Below, one piece after another: positions 13,044 through 23,779 of a stretch of DNA of 64,000 nucleotides. Below the pieces are notes generated by a model. That model was given only the letters and a program-made list of their open reading frames with translations, ran no database searches and was not told the origin of the DNA. A program made the translations under genes and the position numbers. The DNA comes from Ziziphus jujuba (Eukaryota; Streptophyta; Magnoliopsida; Rosales; Rhamnaceae): contig NC_083382.1 of the NCBI RefSeq assembly GCF_031755915.1, positions 2,852,001 through 2,916,000 on the forward strand. The letters are read 5' to 3'. Each line of letters opens with the position of its first letter. The stretch's first letter is position 1.

Positions 13044-13232
13044 AGCTTTAAATTAAAAAAGTAGTGACTTTGGTAATACATATTATTCAATAGTTCTTAT
13101 CTAGCTAATTTTAAGAGATTTAGTACTTGGCCGACTTATCAGATAGTTTTAAATTAACAAAGTAGTGACTTTCATAATTCATATGATTCAATAGTTCTTA
13201 TCTACCTAATTTTAAGAGATTTAATACGATTA
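13044..13232. repeat. Local tandem duplication, ~100-bp period
   Basis: Two copies carry the phrases AGTAGTGACTTT and TTCAATAGTTCTTATCTA, beginning at about 13044 and 13145. There is no gene. An open stretch at 13271-13483 follows it, but it lacks an ATG start and has no recognisable domain. Confidence 0.6.
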
Positions 13233-13496
13233 TTTTTGAAACAATTCGAGAGAAATATTTTTATTAAACTTTGGACAGGTCAAGATTGGAGTTTAATTAC
13301 AATAAAACAATTGTTAACTATTTCATCGATGCTCTTCTAGAACAATTCCCTCAAAAATTCAAAAATGCTAACTCGATTGTTAATTCCCTTCCTCCTGGAC
13401 AATTATTCTCGGAACACCCTTATTTGACTCCACGCGAGATTCTATTATATCAGAGGAAAGATTTATTGCTCAGAATATTTTAGTCACAACCACAAC

Positions 13497-13524
<28 letters not shown>
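13497..13524. repeat. (CA)n microsatellite
   Basis: A run of CA dinucleotides is followed by an A-rich tract up to about 13560. Confidence 0.9.
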
Positions 13525-13527
<3 letters not shown>

Positions 13528-13574
13528 CAAAAAAGAACAAAAAAAAAAAAACAAAAAAAGATCATATCTAGCTT

Positions 13575-13905
13575 TTTTTTTGCACAAATATGCGAGACCA
13601 CATTGAGTGGAAGCTTATCCATTAATAATTCAACAAATCTCCACAATCGGAGCCAAAAATAGAAAAAAGGACCACCCTAGGTTAGAGAACGGTTATACAA
13701 ATCAACCACGTTTTGCATTTGGAGCTTTGTTTTTGTCCATAGGATGCGAGAGGACCACATTATATGGAAGCTTTAGTCCACAGTAGGCCTCTAGGCTAGA
13801 GGACCATTATGCAAACCACGTTTTTTGCATTTTGAGTTTTGTTTTTGTCCATAGTCTACGAGAGGACCACTTTATATACAAGCTCATTCAATGATTATGA
13901 AGTTA
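13575..13905. repeat. Cluster of the 'GAGGACCAC...GGAAGCT' motif
   Basis: Three diverged copies of a ~50-bp phrase (consensus gagaggaccactttatatggaagctcattcaatgatt) occur here, two of them preceded by GTTTTTGTCCATAG. Other copies lie near 1700, 1815, 1880, 5157, 5220, 5400, 30745, 30835, 30940 and 63060. From 13906 to 14952 I see only AT-rich DNA with no feature, apart from a poly-A run at about 14510-14528 and a short (GT)n run at 14650. Confidence 0.5.
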
Positions 13906-14952
13906 ATTGCACTTTAAGACCTTCAGATTCAAAGTTTTATAATTTAAACTCTTACTTTTTTAATTTAGTAATTTAGATTTTAGATTTTTCAGTTTTGTAC
14001 AATTTGGATCTTGTTTAACTTTTAACTAGAGGGTTTAATTGATATCTCACATAATTGATATTAAACTATATAAATTTTTAAATTAAAAGATACTAAAGTT
14101 AAAATGTTAAATTTATTGATAAAAATTTTGTACTTTGATGTAATTTATTTTTTAAAAAAGTTGGTACATATCACCTAATTGATTAATATTAAACTAAATC
14201 AAATTTTAAATTAAAAATATTAAAAGTATAGATTTTTAAAACTAGTTTAAAATTTTGCATTCTAATATTTTTTAGTTCAAAATTTGATACATTTTAATAT
14301 TGATCATATGAGAGGACTGTTAAACTATGTCAACCTAAAGTAAAAAATACCCAAATTGTAATAAGTTGAAAAACCAAGAGCTTAAATTGTTAAGTCAAAA
14401 AGCTAAGAGTATAAGTTGTAATTAAAAAACTAAAATGGAAGGATATCAAAATTCAATTAATCCATAATAATAATTAAAAAAAATTCTCCACAAATTTTTT
14501 TCATGCAAAAAAAAAAAAAAAAAAAAAAGGAGCACTCTACTTATGGATGCTTTTGTCCATAATAGACAAGAAAGAAGCTGAAAGATTCTGCAAATCAACC
14601 ACGTTTAGCATTTCTCCGTGGAATTGTTTGTTGATGGTATGCTAGAGTGTGTGTGTGTGAGAGAGAAAGAGAAGAAAAAAAAATTTGTTTTTTAAGTGTA
14701 TTTTTGAAAGAAACTTTTTAAAACATTCTCAGAATTTTTGTTTTTTTTTTTTTTCCTATTAGGAAAAGAAAACAGCAAATTTCTTTAAAATATAGAATTT
14801 CATTATGTGTCACCAATACTATGTGATGACTATAACAAAAAATGAAATAACAATACTAATTGGATATATTTGCTAATATATTGATTTTTGATTATCGATT
14901 TAATAAGGGAAAGTGAACACTTAAAGGTTAACCATTGAATTGCCACATGGTC

Positions 14953-15233
14953 TGTAACATCCCACATCGGTTGGAAAGGAAAACGAAGCCTGCCATATAA
15001 GTGGGTGTGGATACCTTTTCCTTGCGAGGCCTTTTGTGGACCCACCGTGTAATGGGGTGGCAGAGCAAAATCGTGCGGGCTGGGCCCAAAGTGGATAATA
15101 TCGCATGCGGGTGATCTGGGCTGTTACAGTGGTATCAGAGCCAGTACCCGGATCGGTGCATGCCATAGAAGTGGGTGTGGATACCTTTCCCTTGCGAGGC
15201 CTTTTGTGGACCCACCGTGTATGGGCTGTTACA
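14953..15233 (+). mobile_element. TRIM-2: compact TRIM retrotransposon
   Basis: The 5' LTR (14953-15128) starts TGTAACATCCCACATCGG and ends GGGCTGTTACA. The primer binding site TGGTATCAGAGCCAG (15130-15144) follows at once and matches initiator tRNA-Met. After about 20 bp a shortened 3' LTR (about 15164-15233) repeats 'gtgggtgtggatacc' and ends TGTTACA. The target duplication is TGGTC (14948-14952 and 15234-15238). It carries no coding sequence. It belongs to the same general class as TRIM-1 but has the opposite orientation. Confidence 0.85.
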
Positions 15234-15438
15234 TGGTCTATGGGATTATAATATCGATCTGATAAATATTATTTTTTATAATTTTTTTAAAAAAAGAAAA
15301 ATTTATATCTATTAAGATAGAAAAACAAAAAATCATAAATATATTAATTATAATCACCAAAAATAAATCTTTTAATTATTTAAGATATAAAAACAAACAA
15401 TCATTTAAGTAATTTTAAGACTTAAAAGAAATCATAAA

Positions 15439-18400
15439 TGTAACACCCCGTCCCAAATCGCACCGGAATCCGTGCATGTTGACCGAGGTTGACCGTTGAC
15501 CGTTGACCGAAGGGTGTCAAAGTTGACTTTTTGACTCGGTAAGAATTTTGAGTTGACTAGGGTACCGTGGCGAAGTGCACGATGCCACGAGTTCGTAGAC
15601 TGGTAGCACGTCGAAAACGGAGCTACGGTTTGAAAGTTATGGGCAAAACAAGTTGAAGTGTAAACTGTCTAAAAGGTGCCGGGAGTTGACTTTTTCTTGT
15701 GATGTAATTGTGAGTTGACTCTTGTATGTTTGTAAAGTACTCGTCGATACGAGTTCATAGACTAGCGGCACGCTTAAATCGGACATGTGGTTAAAAAGTT
15801 ATGGACGTTTGAAGTTTACCGGATACCGTATTATTTTAATGTTTTTGGGTCGTGAACAGTGAAATGCCACGTGTCAGCTTCTGAGTGGTCCACGTGGCAT
15901 GAACAGTGTCATGCAGGGTTTTAATTTTGAAAAACTCTCGGGGAAGAGAGAGAAAGAGAGAGAAGAGAGAGAAGAGAGAGAGAGAGCCACCGCCGGCCAC
16001 CGGATTTTGCCACTGTTCCGGCCGAGTTACTGTACACGCGCCGGACAGAAAGCTTGCCCACCTCATTTCCGGCAAAACCTCCAAATTTCACGGCGAACGG
16101 CCGCCGGACGCGCCCGGATCGGACGTTCGAAGTTTGGCGGCGATTTTTCCCCTCCACCGCCGGCCACCGCGAATCGGCACTGTTCCGGCCATTTTCCGGC
16201 CACACGCGCCTGACAGCCTTGATCCTCTCCTCAAGTCCGGCCTACCCACCAAAAATCACGGCCATCGGACCACCGACGCGCCGGGATCGGAGCGTTTTCC
16301 GGCGAGGGGTCGAAAATCTTCAAACGGTGATTTCTCCGCCGTCCGACCTCCGTTTTGCTCACCGTCGGTCCCGTTGGATTGCTCTCCTCACGATCTACAA
16401 ATCTGCAAAATTTCACAGCAAACGGCCACCGTCGGAAATTACTGTTCCGGCGACGGTTGCCGGTGACGTGGCGGCCCGCCGGAAAATACTGTTCCGGCGA
16501 GTACCCGAAAATTCCGGCCAGCTCCAGTCCGCAGTGTTCGACCTCCTGAACCCAAATCCGACTTCCGTTTCCACCAATTCGCGACGGTTTGGGAGAATTG
16601 CGGAGCCGAAACCCGAAAAGCTTCCCGACGAAATTCAAACCCCGTCGGGTACGATCATCGGAAATGAAGACCGGATCTGTGATTAGCATCACTCGAGCTT
16701 CGATTCGGTATATGATTCGTAAATTTTAGTTATCGTTTGTGTTTTGACCCCCCGGGTACCGGATATTATTTATCCGAATAAAATATTAATTTATTTGACT
16801 GTCTGTGAATTTTGTTCTAGGAGCACCGGTGAGTCGTAGAATTGATCCCGTAGTGGATCATGGGTTAATTGCGTGCTCCAGGTGAGTGACCCACCTTCAA
16901 ATTAATTTTGGGGAATTTAATTGATGAATATATTATGTGTGAATTAAATATTTGGAATTTAATTTCTATGTGCCAAATATTTATTGGATTTATTGTAGAA
17001 GTATTTATGAACTTATTGGATTTAAGAAAATGCGAATTCTACAAATTTATGCCGTGTGGAATTATTTTATGGTTTTGAGGATTTTGAAATTGGTGTGGTT
17101 TTAATGGTAAATTGGGCACGATTTGATTTTCAAATATTTCAAGGAAAATATTTGGTTATGTTGGTGATTTCAATTTTTATGAAATATGCCCATAAACTAT
17201 TATGGGATTTGATTATGATATTTCGAGAAATTATTTATGCTTGGAAAAAATGTGGATATTTGAATTGATGGATTTGGGAGTTGGTGGATTTGAAAATCAT
17301 GGAATTTATGGTATGGATTATAAGGAAATTGTGGAAAATTTCCCGGTTCAAGCGGATGGATTATGCCCGCTATGCTTATGAAAAATGTGAAATTTGTTTT
17401 ATGATTTAAATTTATGGATTTTATAATTTTTAGATGCACCGTGCACGTACTGGTGTTCTGATTATGTGATATGGTATATGTGATATGGTTAGTGTGCACA
17501 CGGTTGTGATTAGCGCGCATGTGGGTGTGATTAGCGCGCAGGTGATGTGATTAGCGCGCAGGTGGGTGTGAGTAGCGCGCGGTTGATATTATGAGGGTGT
17601 CCTGTGGATGCCATCGGAGAGGGCGGCCACCCCCCTTTGGCCGGGACACCAGGTTAGCAGCGGCGCTGTGGGACGCCACGCGACCGTATGCCGGTTTCTT
17701 TCTATAACCTCCTGTCTGGCGGTACCTTGGGACGCTGGGTACTGTTGGCGCCACTGGTATATAGTGGGTGCATCAAATGATTTTCAGAACTGTGTTTTAA
17801 AAATAAAATGTTTGGAAACTGAATTGGAATTAAAAATATAATTGTTACCGCTTCTGGTATTTAATTGATGTCTTGGTTTTCGGGGCATATGGATAAAGGG
17901 TTTTTGTGAAATTGTTTTAAAAGGGGAACCTTTCCAACTGAGAGAATTGTAAGGGTTTTGAGAGAAAATATTATTATTTCCAAATAATTATTATTTATAC
18001 TTATTACTGTGATATTATATGGTATAGTAGTAGGGTCGCTCACTGAGATGATTAGCATCTCACTGAGATGATTAGCATCTCACACTCTTAAATTCCGTTC
18101 CTCTAGGTACCAGGTTGTCGGTGTTCACTCGGAGCGGACTTGATCTTCCTCACTGTTTTAGGTCGTGCTGTACCCTGTTTTTCTTTTATTGCAGTTGTAA
18201 TATTTCTTTCATTCTTGTTGTATTTATTATGCACTGGATTACTGTATTTATTTTGAAGTGCTGCAAAAATTTGTGGAATCAATTTGTAGTATTGTGGGAG
18301 GAATAAGGGGATATTTTTAGAAGTGTGTTTTCAGTGCAGGTAGTTTGTGGTAAGTAAATCCCTTAGGGGAGGCTCTGCCGGATTTTCCGTTGGAGAGTTC

Positions 18401-18467
18401 GGTAGGGTTTCCCTGGGATCAGGGCTGTCTAGGGTTCCGGGGAAGGAATTCTGGACGGGTCCTGACA
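15439..18467 (+). mobile_element. LTR-C: solo LTR of the long-LTR family
   Basis: It starts TGTAACACCCCGTCCC and ends GGGTCCTGACA (3029 bp). The flanks are ATAAA before it and TAAATG after it. The duplicated target is therefore ATAAA if the last A is shared with the LTR end, or TAAA if it is not. It has the GA-rich 5' module (about 15945-15990) and the 'gccatcgg' type of 3' module. A 21-bp duplication of CACTGAGATGATTAGCATCT lies at about 18041-18081. It ends about 230 bp upstream of the helical-protein pseudogene. Confidence 0.88.
15478..15724 (+). promoter_or_regulatory. W-box cluster at the start of LTR-C
   Basis: Nine TTGAC cores, all in the same orientation, lie in about 240 bp. They are TTGACC at 15479, 15489, 15496 and 15503, and TTGACT at 15523, 15531 and 15553 and near 15686 and 15715. 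TTGAC[C/T] is the known binding core of plant WRKY factors. The same clusters occur at the start of the other LTRs of this family. Two G-boxes (CACGTG, 15868-15873 and 15891-15896) follow. Activity is inferred and not shown. Confidence 0.4.
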
Positions 18468-18648
18468 TAAATGTCTTAAAATAATATTGTTAAGGCTTAA
18501 AAAAAAAAAAAGAAAGAAGAAAAATCTGTGTTGCAAATGGAAATCAGTATCAGTACTGCTTCATCTTTAAATATTGCTCAGCTAGCCGTGCAATGTCCAA
18601 GCTAGTTAGAACAAAATCAAAAAGCATTCATCTTTATCCATATATATA

Positions 18649-18681
<33 letters not shown>

Positions 18682-18695
18682 CTACTAGTAGATCC
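18468..18695 (+). promoter_or_regulatory. Upstream region of the helical-protein pseudogene
   Basis: A TATA-like stretch (CATATATATATC, about 18637) is followed by a (CT)n tract (about 18648-18674), then the presumed start codon at 18696. Such CT-rich leaders are common in plant 5' untranslated regions. LTR-C ends at 18467, so any further promoter has been displaced by that LTR. Confidence 0.4.
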
Positions 18696-21600
18696 ATGGC
18701 TTCCGACATTATTTTCCTCCCCGCTGCAAAGCTCCGAGTGCTTGCCGAACGAATTCATCTCATTGAATGAACAAACTTAGCGGACATCCAATTTGCTTCA
18801 ACAACCGAAGAAATGGTTTATCTCCGAATCTCCAGCTTCAATCTTCATTCCGTTGGGAGCATTCTAGATGCAAGTGATGCAGCAGTGACCAAGTATGCGA
18901 GCGACGCCGTTCGCCGTCCTATTGCTTCTCTCATCTTTGCTTACATCGAGACATGTCTCAACAATGCGCTGCAGATCTTCAACAACTACACTGTTCGAAG
19001 GGACAACCTTGACAAAATCGCCCCCCATCTCCAAAACCTTATCAAAGAATTGGATGATCTGGACACTTCCAATTCCGCCGATGTTACGGCTCTCACCAAG
19101 AAAATTGAGAAGTTCAACGAGGCTATTACCAACTACACCAAGATGATTGCAAATACCCGTGCTTCTGAAGATTTCTCTAGACGTCTCAAGGACAGCGGCA
19201 TCGACTTCCCTACCTTGGTCCGAAGGTATATGGCCCATACTGCATGATCTCTTTTTATCATATGATATTCCAATATCTATTATATACATACATATATATA
19301 TATATACACCCTAACTTTATTAAGTACATGGATGGATATATGCAGGTATCAGGCAAATCTTGGGTTTTCTGGACAATTTGAGTAGCTGACAGATGAACAG
19401 AAGATATTGGTAATTAATTAACTAACCAAATAGATTTTGCATCTAAAATAGAATGTATAACGGATCGACAAGATAACATAAATATATATATATATATGAT
19501 ATTGAGTATTGATAAAAGTATTTACAATACACTCAGATTCTGAATGGTTCCATTAGTTTTAGATGGAATTACTTTCTGTAACACCCCGTCCCAAATCGCA
19601 TCGGAAATCGTGCACGTTGATCGAGCGGGTCAAAAGTTGACTTTTTGTTCCAGTTGGAATTTCCAGTTGACCAAGGTACCGTGGCGAAGTGCATGATGCC
19701 CCGAGTTTGTAGTCTAGTAGCACATCGAAAACGGAGCTACGGTTTGAAAGTTATGAGCAAAACAAGTTGAGGTCCAAACTGTCCAAGGGGTGCCGGAGTT
19801 GACTTTTTATTTATGGGAAATGAGCTTTGACTCATGCATGGTTGTGAAGTGCTCGTCGATACAAGTTCACAGACTAGCGGCACGCTTAAAACGGACATCG
19901 GGTGAAAAAGTTATGGACGCGTGAAGTTTGCCGGATACCGTAATATTTTAATGTTTTTGAGTTGATAAGCAGTGAAATGCCATGTGTCGTCACCTGATTG
20001 GTCCACGTGGATGAACAGTGTCACACAGTGGCTTTTATTTGACAAAAATCTAGGGGAAGAGAGAGAAAGAGAGAGAGGAGAGAGAAAAAGAGAGAGAATC
20101 CGATCTACTGTACACGCGCCGGCCAGCAAGATTCCCCTCCCCATTTTTGGCAAAACCTCAAAATTTCACGGCCATTGGCCGCCGGACGTGCCTGGATCGA
20201 GGCGGCGAAGATCGGCGGTGACTTTTTCCCTCCACCACCGGCCACCGCTGATTGACCCATTTCCGGCCATTTTTCGGCCACACGCGCCAGCTAGCCTTCA
20301 TCACCTCCTCAAGTCCGACCGACCCACCAAATTTCACGGCCACCGGACCACCGACGCGCTGGGATCGGAGCTTTTTCCGGCGAGGGGCCGGAATTCTTCA
20401 AACCGTGATTTCTCCGCCGTCCGGCTTCCGTTTGCCTCACCACCGGTCCCGTTGGATTGCTCTCCCCTCGATCTACAAATCTGCAAAAAATCTCAGCCAA
20501 CGGCCACCGCACGCGCCGCCGCCGGCGACGGTTGCTGGTGACCTCGGCGGCTCGCCGGAAGTTACTGTTCCGGCGAGTACCCAGTCCCACCGCCGGCTCC
20601 TGTCCACTGTGTTCGATCTCCTGAACCCGAATCCAGTATTCGTTTCCACCAATTCGTGAAGGTTTGGGAGAATTGCAAAGTCGAAACCCGAAAGCTTTCC
20701 GACGAGATTCCAACCCCGTCGGGTCTGATCACCGGAAAGTAAGACCGAATCCATGATCCTCGTCACTCGAGCTTCGATTCGGTATATAACTCGTAACTTT
20801 TAGATATCGTTTGGTGTTCGCTCCCCGGGTATCCATTTGGGAATTACCCGAATAAAATATTAATATTTTTGGTTGGTACACTGTGGTTGTTTAGGTGCGC
20901 ATACGAGTGGTGGAGTTGATCCTGCGGAGGATCTTAGTTGATTTACGCGCTTAAGATGAGTGACCCACCTTCAAAAATTATTTTGGGCATTTAATTATGT
21001 TTAATTGGTATTTAAATTATGCTCATGTGGTGCGATTTAATTATGAATTTTATTGTGGTTTAATTTATTTATCATGCATGAGCAAAGTGTATTTCGGTAG
21101 TATTTGTACGTGGTTTTAAGTATTATTTTTCGGGTATAATTGGGTTAAATATTTTACGAAAATATTTGTTTAAATTTTATAAATTATGCCCGCGGTATTT
21201 TTATGGTTGCATCTCATATTTCGATAAAGTTGTGGTTTGTTTGTTATCAATGGTTCGTACCGATGTATTAAATAAAAGTATGTGGGATGGTAAGTGTGAG
21301 AATTTAATGTATTTCCCACGGTAGTTTTGGAAAACGGTACGGTTGGTTTAATAATTATTTTAGATGTATTCACACAGTATTGGTGTTCTGGTATATGTAT
21401 ATGTGGTTCAGCGCGCAAGTATTATTATTTCACCCGTGAGTTGCCATTGGACCGTGGGCAGGCAAGTTTGTTATTGCGCACAGCCGCCCCCCTCCTTGGC
21501 CGGGATGATGGTTTCAGCAGCGGTACTGTCGGGACGCCAAAGTGCCGTTTGCAAGTTTCTCTCTTTAACCCCCGCCAGCCTGTCGGTGCTCAGGACGCTG

Positions 21601-23235
21601 GGTATCGGAGGGCATCACTGGTATATGGTGTGGTGCGTCAAGTGTAATCGTCAAGTGTAATCGTCAAGTGTATTTGTCAAGTGTAGTTTTCAAATAAAGT
21701 TTAAAACCCCAAAGGTGTTCAAAAATTATTTACTATAATTTATTACATTTTAATTATATATTGGGGTATGTATTTATTTATTTATTGTTTATCAAATGGT
21801 TTAATCCCTTGGTTTTCGGGAAGTATGTACATCGGGTTTTGTGAAATTGTTTTAAAAAGTAAACATTTCAAACGGAGTGATTGGTGAGAGTTTGAGGGAA
21901 ATTATTGTTTCCAACAGTTATTATTTATTAATTGTTGGTATTTATTCAATTCCCTTAATTGTTATTATTATTATTATTATTATCATTAAAAGTGTTCAGT
22001 AGTTAGGGTCACTCATTGAGATAATTAGCATCTCACGTTTTTAAGTTCCGTTCCCTTAGGTACAAGTGGTGGTAGACGTTCTTCCGGAGCGAACAAATTT
22101 TCCGCTGCTATCGTGTTTCGAGAAGTACCTTTGTACTCTTTCATTTCAGTGTATTATTTATTTCATCCTTGTTGTATTTCTGTTGATTAGCACTTCTTAA
22201 AGCTCTGTATACTATTGGGACACTTATGTTTTATTTATGCACTGGGTTGTTGTTATTGTTGAGAAGTGCTGAAATTTGTGGAACAATTTGTAGTTTGAGG
22301 GAGGAATAAGGGGATGAGTATCGAAGTGTGTTTTCAGTGCAGGTGTTTGTGGTAAGTCCATTCCTTAGGGAAGGTTCTGCCTGATTTTCCATTGGAGGGT
22401 CCGGTAGGGTTTCCATGGGATCAGGGCTTGTCTAGGGTTCCGGGGAGGAATTCTGGACGGGTCCTGACATTTTCTCTCTTTTAGTTTAGAATATATTATA
22501 ATTTTTGAAAAAATATCAATTGATAATTTAAATTTACAACTTAAAATATTATTGTGTTTTGCATTAAATTGAAAAAAAAAATTCCAAAGAGATCAAACAT
22601 GCATGATTTTAATTGGATTTATAAATATATACGTATATACATGCAAATGTCCAAATTAATAAAAAAAAAGTCCAAATTAATAACCCTTCATTATTATATA
22701 GAGATATTTTTATAATATTTGTTTAATTATATGCATGTAGGTGTATGATTCAATAATAGAGGCTTCAGGTCGGGGAAAAGTACTCAATCATAAAGTTCTA
22801 AAGGCAATTTCTGTGCCAGGAAGTTTTCGAAGCAATCAATTGAAAGATATAACCATTGAGGATGCTTTTGGAAAAGCAGTGCTGCTGAGGAATGCAGCAG
22901 TCATAACTTGGGATGTATTTACGGCTGAGCACCCAATCAAAGCAGTGACAGGTGATGCAATTGTGATAGCAGCTAACAAAGGAGGGGCATTATTGGGAGA
23001 TAGAGTTTCAGCTGCCATGGTGACATTAGAGGTTGCAGAGGCATCTGCTCTGTTCGTTACAGGGGTTGGATTTGTGGTTGGCTTTGCGGCAGGTTTTATT
23101 GTTGGTCAAATTGCTGGCGCTGTTTTCGATGCAATTTTCGGCTCAGGAGGGTCTGATCCTCTGCCTAATCAAGACCAACTCTTCTATGCAGCTACTATGC
23201 CTGATGGCAAAGAGTTGGCCAGACTTATTGCCTAG
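18696..23235 (+). pseudogene. Disrupted three-exon gene for a helical protein with a glycine zipper
   Basis: I do not recognise the family. Exon 1 is 18696-19225, intron 1 19226-19345, exon 2 19346-19409, intron 2 19410-22740 and exon 3 22741-23235. All junctions are GT-AG and the phases agree. The frame has 363 codons but contains two in-frame stops: TGA at 18768 (codon 25) and TAG at 19383 in exon 2. Reading frame and composition on both sides remain protein-like, so these look like recent nonsense changes. Translation could in principle restart at the Met at 18813. The N-terminal part is predicted helical and charged (for example KIAPHLQNLIKELDDLD). The C-terminal exon has a long hydrophobic stretch with glycines at every fourth position (GVGFVVGFAAGFIVGQIAG) and a short soluble tail ending LARLIA. 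That layout suggests membrane insertion, but the function is unknown. Intron 2 contains LTR-D. A decayed copy of exon 3 lies at 49365. Confidence 0.7.
19577..22469 (+). mobile_element. LTR-D: solo LTR inside intron 2 of the helical-protein pseudogene
   Basis: It starts TGTAACACCCCGTCCC and ends GGGTCCTGACA (2893 bp). The flanks CTTTC (19572-19576) and TTTTC (22470-22474) form an imperfect target duplication. It is in the same orientation as the host gene and expands an intron of about 430 nt to 3331 nt. It has the GA-rich 5' module, the 'gccattgg' 3' module and a local GTCAAGTGTAATC tandem repeat near 21645-21690. Confidence 0.88.
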
Positions 23236-23779
23236 ACTTCTACCATATCAAATAAATAATCTAAGCTCGGTGCATGTCCAATAAAAATAAAAATAAAAAT
23301 AAAAATAAAAATAATAGTCTACTAGACCATCCTTATTTACCAAAAAAAAATATTAAACCATCCTTAATACAAGGAATTAATAATTTCATCTATGGATAAT
23401 GTTTGGTATCTTGCTTATGTATTGTTTTGAATTGCACCAATAAAATAATTTACGTTTGAGTAACTACAGTTGCCAATTTATTTATTTTTCTATATATGCA
23501 TTATTATTATTATTGTAATAAAGTATTAATCATATGAACATTTTATTTATACATGTAATACTATTTGAGACTCATTAATTCTAAATGAATAATGCCATAA
23601 TAAATTCAATAAGAATGTCCAATAAATTTAGACAAAACCAGGGCTTTTATAGGTTCCATTTTTTCAAATAAAAATTTTTAATATGTCATTTTATTAGATT
23701 AACTTTTTTATTTTTATCTTTCAACCATTGAAGCAATTCAACAACTTATAATAGAATACTTAATGAGAAAACCAACTAA
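23236..23779 (+). other. 3' flank of the helical-protein pseudogene
   Basis: Several AATAAA-type signals follow the stop codon (first at 23251-23256), together with an (AAAAT)n run at about 23283-23313. These fit a 3' untranslated region and poly(A) site. No gene lies in the rest of the segment, which ends at LTR-E. Confidence 0.4.

Noticed and set aside
13271..13483. Open frame of 70 codons with normal amino acid composition
   Set aside because: It has no ATG start, no recognisable domain and no splice context that I can support.
14650..14670. Short (GT)n/(GA)n tract
   Set aside because: It is too short to be more than ordinary microsatellite DNA.
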